Shown: positions 1 through 5,390 of the stretch, one piece after another
Layout: each line of letters opens with the position of its first letter
Position numbering within the stretch: the stretch's first letter is position 1
Origin: CAKVLS01 sp045638465
GTDB taxonomy: Bacteria; Bacillota; Clostridia; Christensenellales; UBA1242
Reading direction: 5' to 3'
Length of the DNA: 6,011 bases
Assembly: GCA_045638465.1 (NCBI GenBank)
Contig: JAZUBK010000049.1
Coordinates: forward strand, 1 to 6,011
Made by a program: the position numbers and the translations under genes
Notes under the pieces: model-generated
The model's database searches: none
Told to the model about the DNA's origin: nothing
The model's input: only the letters and a program-made list of their open reading frames with translations

Positions 1-895
1 TCTTCCTAAGACCGCTTGGCCTCCGACTTGGGATATAATCACAGTCTTTACTAATAATACCAGATGTGGCACTTATGCCTTCGCCTTTGGCATTTCCAAT
101 AACAATAGCATCATCACCTGCAGTAACATCAATAGAAGATCCAAACTCAGCAGGTTCGGCGATGCTATTTTTGTATATAGAACTTGTGATTTTCAAAACA
201 GCAATATCGTATGTCATTGAAGCACCGATAAATTGTGCTGCGATTGCACTTGATGAATATTCTTGACCATATAGATAAACATTAATAGATTGAGCATAGC
301 AATCAGCAGTATTACTATCTGCCTCATAAATAACGTGGTGATTAGTCAAAATATATGCCTCACCAGTTGCTTTGTTATCATCAATTATTACACCTGAGCC
401 ATAACCATATTTATAAGAAGAAGTGCCAAATAAAAATTTTGACTCTACAGATACTACTGATGTAATACAATCATTAACAACTTTTGTTACAACATTGTCA
501 GCGGCAGCGCCGTTTTCTCCGGTGTCTCCTTTATCGCCCTTTGCTCCGACCAAACTTGCTATCCACTCTGCTTGTGACCCCTCAAAGCCCTCTAGACAGG
601 CTATTTGGTATGCAGAAAGGCCTTGACCAGCATATTCGCCGTCTTGACCAATGGCTACTTTATCAGTTTTTACGCCGTTTATTATCCAATAACCATCATC
701 ACTTATATCGATTGTTACAGAGTTTCCGTCTTTGCCTTTTAGACTTTCTAGCCACTCTGCTTCTGTCCCTTCAAAGCCATGTCTTACAGCAATATCATAG
801 GCAGATTCGCCAGGAGTTGAAGTACAACCAGCAAAGCTAAGGGCCATTGGAAGAGCCATAACAGAGGCAATAATTGCTTTAGTTATTTTTTTCAT
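1..895 (-). CDS. Lipoprotein trypsin-like serine protease (HtrA/DegP type) with collagen-like N-terminal repeats, partial
   Basis: I translated this reading frame by hand; it runs off the left edge, so only the first 298 codons are visible. Residues 1-24 form a lipoprotein signal peptide: MKK start, hydrophobic core, and a FAGC lipobox with C24 as the lipidated cysteine. The protein should therefore be anchored outside the membrane. Residues 31-57 and 94-120 are two copies of one motif (SAY-IA...GFEG..AEW..SL.G), and 117-129 are collagen-like G-x-y triplets (GAKGDKGDTGENG). A trypsin-like domain follows: GSGVI at 166-170, LTNHHVI with the likely catalytic H187, and YDIAVLKI with the likely catalytic D230. 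ATSGII at 276-281 matches the part of HtrA proteases just before the GNSGGP serine motif, which would lie outside the window. A good Shine-Dalgarno (GGGGAGGT, 914-907) supports this start. The gene begins inside the end of the epimerase gene and probably shares its mRNA. A PDZ domain may follow but cannot be seen. The protease call is firm; the substrate is unknown. Confidence 0.88.
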   Translation of the reverse strand, partial: MKKITKAIIASVMALPMALSFAGCTSTPGESAYDIAVRHGFEGTEAEWLESLKGKDGNSVTIDISDDGYWIINGVKTDKVAIGQDGEYAGQGLSAYQIACLEGFEGSQAEWIASLVGAKGDKGDTGENGAAADNVVTKVVNDCITSVVSVESKFLFGTSSYKYGYGSGVIIDDNKATGEAYILTNHHVIYEADSNTADCYAQSINVYLYGQEYSSSAIAAQFIGASMTYDIAVLKITSSIYKNSIAEPAEFGSSIDVTAGDDAIVIGNAKGEGISATSGIISKDCDYIPSRRPSGLRK

Positions 896-1901
896 TATCA
901 GTTTCTACCTCCCCTTCTTGTTTTAGTTTTATTTGAGAAGATATGATATCTTCTAAGGTGTTTATAATTTTTATATCAATTACTTTTTGTAATTTGTCAG
1001 TGCTAACTATTATTTTTGAAAATCTAGCAGCTGCATCAGTTTTGTATTTGTAGGCTATTTTTTTGCCGCATACAACTTGCAAAGTATCTAAAATATCTTT
1101 TACTGAAGTGCCATCACTACCAGTGCCTACGTTAAACAAATGTGTTCCTGCATCATCAACCACTTGTAATATCTTAGCAGTAATAGATGTAAGGTCGCTA
1201 ACGTGTATAAAATCTCTAACGGCAGTGCCATCTTTGGTTGGAAAGTTTCCGCCGTTGATAAATATTTCTCTGCCATTGTTTAGGTTATCTATAAAGTATG
1301 GCAAAATGTTTTGCTCTTTTGCCTTAGGTCTATCACCAAGATTTGCAACAATATTTGCTCCTACTGGATTTGTGTATCTTAATATGATAGCACAAAGGTC
1401 TGGGTTATTTAGGGCAAAGTCAGAAATAATCTCTTCACACATTATCTTTGTTTTGGCATAAGGAGAGGTAAACTTGCGCTCAAAGTCTTCAGTTATTTTT
1501 TTTGTAGATTCATCATAAACAGTAACTGTTGAGGCAAACAAAAACTTCTTAACACCATATTTTTTAGTCATTTCTAGTAAATTTAGCGTAGAAACCAAAT
1601 TATTTTTGTAATAATCAAAACTATTGTTTAGACTCTCTGGGATATATTTTTTGTTGGCATAATGTACAACTATTGTTGGTTTGTAGTCATAAAAAACTTT
1701 GTCCAAAAACTCAAGGTCAGTAACATCGCCCTCGTACCAGTCAAAGTCTTTGTTTATACCGCCCTTTAGCCTGTTTATATTGCTTTTATAGGCGTTTTTA
1801 AAGTCGTCTACAATAGCAAAATCTATACCTAGGTTATTTAGTTGAAAGCACAAATTAGAGCCTAAAAAACCAGCTCCACCCGCCACTAAAACTTTTTCCA
1901 T
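879..1901 (-). CDS. galE: NAD-dependent UDP-sugar 4-epimerase, GalE-like
   Basis: This 340-residue extended short-chain dehydrogenase/reductase is close to the usual GalE length. In this family the enzyme interconverts UDP-glucose and UDP-galactose, or the N-acetyl forms, in the cytoplasm, supplying sugars for envelope polysaccharides. Visible motifs are the Rossmann loop GGAGFLG (8-14), acidic DD at 32-33, GDV at 58-60, S124 in FAST, and the catalytic YxxxK as YAKTK (Y148, K152). Further GalE signatures are LRYTNPVGA (174-182), DGTAVRDFIHVSDL (224-237) and FNVGTG (256-261). Several usually conserved residues differ: VVHYANKKYIPES replaces the common VIHFAGLKAVGES, and the C-terminal 'GW.P' motif is replaced by DIKIIN. 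Substrate preference therefore cannot be assigned. Its ATG overlaps the stop of the upstream small gene by one base (TAATG), implying translational coupling; its 3' end overlaps the protease start. The symbol reflects family similarity, not proven activity. Confidence 0.9.
   Translation of the reverse strand: MEKVLVAGGAGFLGSNLCFQLNNLGIDFAIVDDFKNAYKSNINRLKGGINKDFDWYEGDVTDLEFLDKVFYDYKPTIVVHYANKKYIPESLNNSFDYYKNNLVSTLNLLEMTKKYGVKKFLFASTVTVYDESTKKITEDFERKFTSPYAKTKIMCEEIISDFALNNPDLCAIILRYTNPVGANIVANLGDRPKAKEQNILPYFIDNLNNGREIFINGGNFPTKDGTAVRDFIHVSDLTSITAKILQVVDDAGTHLFNVGTGSDGTSVKDILDTLQVVCGKKIAYKYKTDAAARFSKIIVSTDKLQKVIDIKIINTLEDIISSQIKLKQEGEVETDNEKNN
907..914 (-). promoter_or_regulatory. Strong Shine-Dalgarno of the protease, inside the epimerase gene
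   Basis: GGGGAGGT on the minus strand lies 11 bases before the ATG at 895. It is entirely within the epimerase coding sequence and allows independent initiation of the overlapping protease frame. Confidence 0.75.
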
Positions 1902-2137
1902 TAACTATCTCTCTTTTCTATTATTGTGTGCATATTTTTTTGGTAAACATCAATGTAATTTTGAGATTTTAGATCAAACAGGTGATTGATGCACTCATAG
2001 TCAAAAAATCCAATTTTGTCGTCTTTTCGTTTACCATCTTTGTCATAATAGATAATTACATCGCCTATCCAGACAAAGGCATTGTCTTTTGACAAAGCAG
2101 TATACTTATCAACCAAAGCTTTTACTAATTCTTTCAT
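1901..2137 (-). CDS. Small protein of unknown function (78 aa), first gene of the epimerase operon
   Basis: I do not recognise this protein. It reads as a small soluble protein with no signal peptide or membrane segment. It has an amphipathic N-terminal helix (MKELVKALVDKY), a hydrophobic strand-like stretch (FVWIGDVIIYY, 21-31), a charged turn (DKDGKRKDDK, 32-41) and an aromatic middle (GFFDYECINHLFDL, 43-56). The frame stays open to an upstream ATG at 2173, but I chose the ATG at 2137 because it has a GGGGAG site five bases away and the extra 12 residues look like non-coding sequence. It is the promoter-proximal gene, and its TAA overlaps the epimerase ATG (TAATG), so the two proteins are co-translated. 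That suggests, without proving it, a function linked to the epimerase or to sugar metabolism. The conserved coupling and good ribosome site make a real gene likely. Confidence 0.7.
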   Translation of the reverse strand: MKELVKALVDKYTALSKDNAFVWIGDVIIYYDKDGKRKDDKIGFFDYECINHLFDLKSQNYIDVYQKNMHTIIEKRDS

Positions 2138-2142
2138 ATTTT

Positions 2143-2148
2143 CTCCCC
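2143..2148 (-). promoter_or_regulatory. Shine-Dalgarno fixing the start of the 78-aa gene
   Basis: GGGGAG on the minus strand is five bases before the ATG at 2137. The alternative in-frame ATG at 2173 has no comparable site, so this decides the start. Confidence 0.65.
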
Positions 2149-2201
2149 AAAAATTAAATAGTAGTTTTGCCACAAAAAATAACGCATAATTCTACACTTA
2201 T

Positions 2202-2230
2202 ATTATATCAATAAAAAATGTTTTTTACAA
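2202..2230 (-). promoter_or_regulatory. Sigma-A-type promoter of the small-protein/epimerase/protease operon
   Basis: On the minus strand, a -35 box TTGTAA (2230-2225) is followed by exactly 17 bases and a perfect -10 box TATAAT (2207-2202). Transcription would begin near 2195, leaving a leader of roughly 58 bases before the ATG at 2137. The promoter lies just downstream of the terminator of the preceding gene, marking a clean operon boundary. Confidence 0.75.
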
Positions 2231-2239
2231 ATATATGAT

Positions 2240-2268
2240 AAAAAAAGGCTAAATAATTTAGCCTTTTT
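2240..2268 (-). terminator. Intrinsic terminator of the LD-carboxypeptidase gene
   Basis: On the minus strand, GGCTAAA (2263-2257 as its complement) pairs with TTTAGCC (2253-2247) around a three-base loop. The arms are extended by flanking A and T runs, and a run of seven Ts (2246-2240) follows. The hairpin starts immediately at the TAA stop of the carboxypeptidase. Confidence 0.85.
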
Positions 2269-3328
2269 AGTCAAATAATTTTTCGTTAAACTTAATAGTT
2301 TTTCTGCTATAGTCAATTGTTGTTTCTATATTATAAGGAAGTACACATCTTGGGAAAGCATGGCCAAAGTTTACATTAAACATAATTGGTAAGTTTTTGT
2401 CACCCAAAGCCTTTTTGTACACTTCTTTATATTCCTCATAAAACATCTCATCTTGAGGTTTACCGACAATCAGACCTTCTGCATGGTCAAACATACCTTT
2501 TGAGCTTAGTGCAACAAGCATCTCTTCTAATTTATCAGGAGATGGTTTTTGTTCGCTAGTTTCAAGAAAGATAATCTTGCCTTCATACTCTTTTCCTTCA
2601 GGCAAAAGGCCAAACTTTTCGCAAATATCTCTGCGGTCTTTTTCGCCAAAGGCAAGTTCGTAAATACTCTCTATGCAACCACCAAATAATTTACCTGTCT
2701 TTTTGCCCTTGCCTTGGATAGTTTCAAAACCTTTTGTTTCTTCTATCTTTAGGCGTGGAGTCCCTACTTCGCTTGGAGCAAAACTTGTTCTTTCTTTGTA
2801 CCAAACTTCACTTGATTTGATATCAGTTTTTTCTTTGCCAAGGAAGATTTCGAACCACTCTTTTGTATAAGGTAGCATCTCATCTTCTAATTCAGCTACG
2901 TCACACAAATAGCATGGACCATAAAAAGTGTTTAGTCCCAGTTTATTTAGCACCAAATGGTTAACTGTTGTATCCGAAAAACCAGTAAAGATTTTTGGGG
3001 TGGCTTGGATATCTTTTATAAATTTTTTGTCTTTCATAAGATAAGGTGTAAGTTTGTATGTTTCGTTACCACCTATTGCGCAAATTACACCCTTGATAGT
3101 TGGATCAGCAAAGGCTTGTTTTAGGTCTTTTGCCCTTTGTTTTGGGTGTTTTGCTAGGTATTTTACCCCTCTCATACTATATTTCATATATACAGGAACT
3201 AAGCCGTAATCTTTTAGTCTTTTTTCGGCGATATCTATTTCGTGCTTTACAAAAGGCTCTCCCATAACACCGCTAGACAAACTAACGATTGCAACTTTAT
3301 CTCCTGGTTTTAGACATTTTGGTTTCAT
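2267..3328 (-). CDS. S66-family LD-carboxypeptidase (LdcA/MccF-like)
   Basis: This 353-residue protein belongs to peptidase family S66. Family members are cytoplasmic serine peptidases. LdcA-type enzymes remove the terminal D-alanine from muropeptide tetrapeptides during wall recycling, and MccF-type members cleave microcin C-like peptide-nucleotides. Visible signatures are LKPGDKVAIVSLSSG (6-20), the AIGGNETYKL region (84-93), the nucleophile S118 in GFSDTT, the presumed catalytic E256 in FLETSE, and H323 in NFGHAFP. All three triad members are present, so it should be active. The length, above that of classical LdcA (about 300 residues), and the extra stretch around 170-210 look more like the MccF-type branch. 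I chose the ATG at 3328 over the one at 3361 because of AGGAG eight bases upstream and because family similarity begins just after it. It is a single-gene unit with its own terminator. Substrate (cell-wall peptide or toxic peptide conjugate) cannot be decided from sequence. Confidence 0.92.
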   Translation of the reverse strand: MKPKCLKPGDKVAIVSLSSGVMGEPFVKHEIDIAEKRLKDYGLVPVYMKYSMRGVKYLAKHPKQRAKDLKQAFADPTIKGVICAIGGNETYKLTPYLMKDKKFIKDIQATPKIFTGFSDTTVNHLVLNKLGLNTFYGPCYLCDVAELEDEMLPYTKEWFEIFLGKEKTDIKSSEVWYKERTSFAPSEVGTPRLKIEETKGFETIQGKGKKTGKLFGGCIESIYELAFGEKDRRDICEKFGLLPEGKEYEGKIIFLETSEQKPSPDKLEEMLVALSSKGMFDHAEGLIVGKPQDEMFYEEYKEVYKKALGDKNLPIMFNVNFGHAFPRCVLPYNIETTIDYSRKTIKFNEKLFD

Positions 3329-3336
3329 AATTTTTT

Positions 3337-3341
3337 CTCCT
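3337..3341 (-). promoter_or_regulatory. Shine-Dalgarno fixing the carboxypeptidase start
   Basis: AGGAG on the minus strand is eight bases before the ATG at 3328. The upstream in-frame ATG at 3361 lies within promoter-like sequence and has no such site. Confidence 0.7.
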
Positions 3342-3347
3342 AAAAAT

Positions 3348-3376
3348 ATTTTAGCATACATATAAAAAATAGTAAA
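3348..3376 (-). promoter_or_regulatory. Candidate promoter of the LD-carboxypeptidase gene
   Basis: On the minus strand, TTTACT (3376-3371), 17 bases, then an extended -10, TGC plus TAAAAT (3353-3348). Predicted transcription would start almost on the ribosome binding site (3341-3337), giving a very short leader. Because the region is so AT-rich, an upstream alternative beginning at TTGCCA (minus strand, near 3402-3407) is possible. Confidence 0.4.
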
Positions 3377-3452
3377 TTATTTAGACAAACAATTGGTATT
3401 TTTGGCAATTTTTACGTAAAAAATAACATTTACCTAAAATTTTTAACCAAAC

Positions 3453-3481
3453 AAAAAAGGCGAAAATAAATTCGCCCTTTT
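3453..3481 (-). terminator. Intrinsic terminator of the PH-domain membrane protein gene
   Basis: On the minus strand, GGCGAA pairs with TTCGCC (3476-3471 with 3464-3459) around a six-base loop, flanked by paired A/T runs with one bulged G, and followed by six Ts (3458-3453). It lies 12 bases after the stop at 3493. Confidence 0.8.
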
Positions 3482-3492
3482 AATTTATAAGA

Positions 3493-4191
3493 TTATTTTT
3501 CGGTTGGAGCACCACAGCTTGGGCATTTGTTTTTTGCTGCATCGTAGTATGTGCCGCAGTGTGTACACTCGTGGTTGTTAGAATAAAAAGCAGTTTTCTT
3601 TGTTTTTGGTTTTACATTATTTGCGCATAATTGTTCTATTCTGCTACAAATAAAGTCGCTGTTTGGAATATCAAAAAGTATAACTGTCTTTAGATCTTTG
3701 GTAGTGATATAGATATCTCCAACTCTCAACATTCTGTCGATAAAAGATTTTTTCAAACTAGCGCCATCCATATCGTCCAAATAAATTTCGGCATTGATAT
3801 AGATATTGCCTCTGCCTCTCATTTCCACTACTCTTTTGTTGGTTATCATATACTGTATGCTATTCATTTCTCTAGCGGCCTTAAATATAGAGCCAAGCCA
3901 AATCCATACAGGCATAAGGTGAAGAGCAAAAAATCCAATAAGAAAGACAATTATAAATCCTCCACCGTTTCCAAGTCCTCCAGATGAGAATACAGAAACT
4001 AAAATGCTAATATCGATAATACCCCAAATAATAGCTATAGGCATCATACCAATAGATTTGCCCATAACATAAGAAAATTTCTTTGGTTTACCTTTCCACA
4101 AGATTTTTTCGTCTGGAGCAAGTAATTCGTCTGGCGAAGAAATCTTCTTTTCTTCTGTCATCTTAAAATAATTTTCGTCAATTCTTTTCAT
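3493..4191 (-). CDS. Membrane protein with bacterial PH-like domain and C-terminal zinc ribbon
   Basis: This 232-residue protein has a soluble N-terminus containing the phrase LLAPDEKILWKGKPKK (23-38), typical of bacterial PH (bPH_2/DUF304-like) proteins, which often carry 'GE.ilw.g.p' here. Two hydrophobic segments follow, about 46-68 and 79-103, probably a membrane hairpin separated by a glycine-rich turn (SSGGLGNGGG). Residues 112-188 read as the PH-like domain: QYMITNKRVVE, then alternating strands, DDMDGASLKKSFIDRML, GDIYITT, and a final helix. The C-terminus has four cysteines in a CxxC-10-CxxC zinc ribbon (C209, C212, C223, C226; CPSCGAP). Family function is poorly known; some relatives are linked to envelope stress or membrane assembly. 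It has its own promoter and terminator. The start is supported by GGAG five bases upstream; the ATG at codon 11 has no such site. Domain calls come from motif reading only. Confidence 0.8.
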   Translation of the reverse strand: MKRIDENYFKMTEEKKISSPDELLAPDEKILWKGKPKKFSYVMGKSIGMMPIAIIWGIIDISILVSVFSSGGLGNGGGFIIVFLIGFFALHLMPVWIWLGSIFKAAREMNSIQYMITNKRVVEMRGRGNIYINAEIYLDDMDGASLKKSFIDRMLRVGDIYITTKDLKTVILFDIPNSDFICSRIEQLCANNVKPKTKKTAFYSNNHECTHCGTYYDAAKNKCPSCGAPTEK

Positions 4192-4217
4192 AATTTCTCC
4201 AATATTTTCTTAAAATT

Positions 4218-4246
4218 AGTATAAATAAATATACACTTTTAGTCAA
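4218..4246 (-). promoter_or_regulatory. Sigma-A-type promoter of the PH-domain membrane protein gene
   Basis: On the minus strand, TTGACT (4246-4241), exactly 17 bases, then TATACT (4223-4218). Each hexamer differs from consensus at one position. Predicted start near 4211 gives a leader of about 20 bases with the GGAG site at 4200-4197. Confidence 0.8.
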
Positions 4247-4271
4247 ACAAAAACCAACACAATACCCTATA

Positions 4272-4307
4272 TAAAAAGTAAAACCCCTAAAAATAGGGGC
4301 TTTTTTT
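4272..4307 (-). terminator. Intrinsic terminator of the pyrophosphatase/DUF1653 operon
   Basis: CCCCTA (4284-4289) and TAGGGG (4294-4299) form a GC-rich stem with a four-base loop, extended by A/T pairs. On the minus strand it starts at the stop codon and is followed by TTTTACTTTTT. The plus strand also has a T-run (4301-4307), so it could stop transcription in both directions. Confidence 0.85.
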
Positions 4308-4566
4308 ATTTTCCATTGAATTTGTGAGCAACACTATCAATGTCTTGAAGTTCAAATCTGTACTTTTGTTTAACATCTGGGTATTTTTCTCTATCTACTT
4401 CACTAGCGAACATATCGTATGGTCTTGCATACAATGTACCATCGCCATATAGAGATCTATACAAAACAAGTTTGCCTTTGTCTTCACTATAAAGAGCAAA
4501 ACCCTCTACAATATAATAATCTCCCTTAAAATGTCTATAAATTCTTCCTTCTTTAATCTCTTGCAT
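4306..4566 (-). CDS. DUF1653 domain protein
   Basis: This 86-residue protein matches the DUF1653 pattern: an early G.YRHFKG motif (G7 to G15), Y18/V20, A24 with S27-E28, then VLYRSLYGDGTLYARPYDMF (34-53), and FASEVD just after. In family members this region commonly reads as VVY..LYGD...WVRP..MF. The family forms a small beta-rich domain of unknown biochemical role. No signal peptide or membrane segment is visible, so it should be cytoplasmic. Residues 70-86 are a tail beyond the usual core. The start is fixed by AAAGGAG six bases before the ATG. This site overlaps the stop codon of the upstream pyrophosphatase gene, and the intergenic gap is only 12 bases, so the two are almost certainly co-transcribed and probably co-translated. 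It is followed directly by a strong terminator. Confidence 0.85.
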   Translation of the reverse strand: MQEIKEGRIYRHFKGDYYIVEGFALYSEDKGKLVLYRSLYGDGTLYARPYDMFASEVDREKYPDVKQKYRFELQDIDSVAHKFNGK

Positions 4567-4572
4567 AATATA

Positions 4573-4579
4573 CTCCTTT
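4573..4579 (-). promoter_or_regulatory. Shine-Dalgarno of the DUF1653 gene touching the upstream stop codon
   Basis: AAAGGAG on the minus strand is six bases before the ATG at 4566. Its first base is the last base of the pyrophosphatase TAA stop (4581-4579), an arrangement that favours coupled translation. Confidence 0.7.
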
Positions 4580-5178
4580 TATTTAGAAAAACATTCTTTT
4601 ATAAAATCTATTTGCCCTTGAAACTCAGCCCCTTCGTAATCATTACGCTCTTTTGGTGTCATTTCACTCATATACTTACCTGTTTTTTCGTCATAACATA
4701 GTGATGATAAAGGAATCCCTTTGACCAAAGTTTTGCTTGGTTTATTGATAAAGTGCCTTTTTGGAGCAAAACTTCTAGTAAACAACTTACCGTTTTCGTC
4801 TACGATAGCAAGGCCAACGTCGTAGTGGCCGTCACTTTCGCCACCGACTTCGTTTAGTTTATCTATGTATACATTTAGCAATTCTTCGTCGGTTAGCTCT
4901 CTGCCATGATATCTTCTAACCAACAGCCCAGGTTGATCTTCTGGAGCAAACTTGTCAATAACCAAACCGCTATCGTTAGCAAGTACAGGAAGGCCAGTTG
5001 CTTTGTGATAAGCCAAAGCCTTAATTACTGCGTTTTCTACAACAGTTGAGCCATTTTCTTCGACATCTAAGTTAACATCTAGGTCTTTTAGACAACAAAC
5101 CTCTATACCTAATTCGTCAAAGGCTTGTTTGTATATTTGAACTTTGCCAAGATTTGTAGTTGCTATAAGTACTTTCAT
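4579..5178 (-). CDS. Divergent Ham1/RdgB-family nucleoside-triphosphate pyrophosphatase
   Basis: This 199-residue protein has the usual length of Ham1/RdgB/ITPase enzymes, which hydrolyse XTP, dITP and related abnormal purine triphosphates to monophosphate plus pyrophosphate in the cytoplasm. The N-terminal half fits well: IATTNLGK (5-12), ENAVIKA (48-54), TGLPVLANDSGL (61-72) with the presumed catalytic D69, and PGLLVRRYHG (83-92). The first Asp of the usual ADDSG is Asn here (N68), and the Glu usually three residues after the conserved lysine is I15. In the C-terminal half the base-recognition motifs are not recognisable: GFGYDP is replaced by VKGIPLSSLCYDE (152-164), and the SHR motif is absent, with RNDYEGAEFQG in its place (178-188). 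Specificity may therefore differ. I chose the ATG at 5178, with AGAGGA six bases upstream, over a TTG 22 codons earlier, because similarity begins exactly there. It is the first gene of an operon with DUF1653. Confidence 0.85.
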   Translation of the reverse strand: MKVLIATTNLGKVQIYKQAFDELGIEVCCLKDLDVNLDVEENGSTVVENAVIKALAYHKATGLPVLANDSGLVIDKFAPEDQPGLLVRRYHGRELTDEELLNVYIDKLNEVGGESDGHYDVGLAIVDENGKLFTRSFAPKRHFINKPSKTLVKGIPLSSLCYDEKTGKYMSEMTPKERNDYEGAEFQGQIDFIKECFSK

Positions 5179-5184
5179 ATTTTG

Positions 5185-5190
5185 TCCTCT
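5185..5190 (-). promoter_or_regulatory. Shine-Dalgarno fixing the pyrophosphatase start
   Basis: AGAGGA on the minus strand is six bases before the ATG at 5178. The longer open frame from a TTG near 5244 has no comparable site. Confidence 0.6.
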
Positions 5191-5196
5191 CTTTAC

Positions 5197-5226
5197 TTTA
5201 TAATATATTTCCAGCCTGGTTGCCAA
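5197..5226 (-). promoter_or_regulatory. Alternative proximal promoter candidate for the pyrophosphatase operon
   Basis: On the minus strand, TTGGCA (5226-5221), an 18-base spacer, then TATAAA (5202-5197). Predicted transcription would begin almost on the ribosome binding site, which lowers confidence. Confidence 0.3.
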
Positions 5227-5280
5227 ACTTTGACTATACGCCAATTTTTTACTATAGCGGTGCCCAAAGATATGTCTTTA

Positions 5281-5308
5281 GCAAAACATTTACATCTTAT
5301 TGTTTTGC
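5281..5308 (-). repeat. Inverted repeat in the pyrophosphatase leader
   Basis: GCAAAACA (5281-5288) and TGTTTTGC (5301-5308) are perfect 8-base inverted arms with a 12-base loop. They fall just downstream of the predicted transcription start (near 5317), so the arms could form a hairpin near the 5' end of the mRNA or an operator. No T-run follows, so it is not a terminator. Confidence 0.5.
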
Positions 5309-5323
5309 CAACTTATATTAGTT

Positions 5324-5332
5324 AGTATAGCA
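5324..5332 (-). promoter_or_regulatory. Extended -10 promoter of the pyrophosphatase/DUF1653 operon
   Basis: On the minus strand, TGC directly precedes TATACT (5329-5324), an extended -10 element that can work without a good -35; only a weak TTGCTA or TTTTGC is found upstream. Predicted start near 5317 would give a leader of about 140 bases. Confidence 0.55.
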
Positions 5333-5378
5333 TAAATTTACCTTTAGCAAAATCATTTTAACAATAAAAAGGCTCAAA

Positions 5379-5390
5379 CTATTGCAATAG
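5379..5390. repeat. 12-base perfect palindrome CTATTGCAATAG
   Basis: The sequence is its own reverse complement. It lies about 50 bases upstream of the extended -10 promoter, where an activator or repressor dimer could bind. I cannot assign a regulator. Confidence 0.35.

Noticed and set aside
484..840. Plus-strand open frame of 118 codons
   Set aside because: It lies opposite the protease gene, whose minus-strand frame encodes a clear signal peptide and repeats. The plus-strand product is a leucine/arginine-rich low-complexity sequence and has no ribosome site.
1063..1461. Plus-strand open frame of 132 codons
   Set aside because: It is the antisense shadow of the well-supported epimerase gene.
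2138..2173. Twelve-residue extension of the 78-aa protein
   Set aside because: The ATG at 2173 has no ribosome site, and the extension contains the Shine-Dalgarno of the better start at 2137.
5179..5244. 22-codon N-terminal extension of the pyrophosphatase from a TTG start
   Set aside because: Ham1-family similarity begins exactly at the ATG at 5178, which has a ribosome site. The extension overlaps promoter-like sequence.
5179..5317. Known riboswitch in the pyrophosphatase leader
   Set aside because: Short GGCAACC-like and GGGCACC segments caught my eye, but no set of paired helices matching a known class could be built around them.
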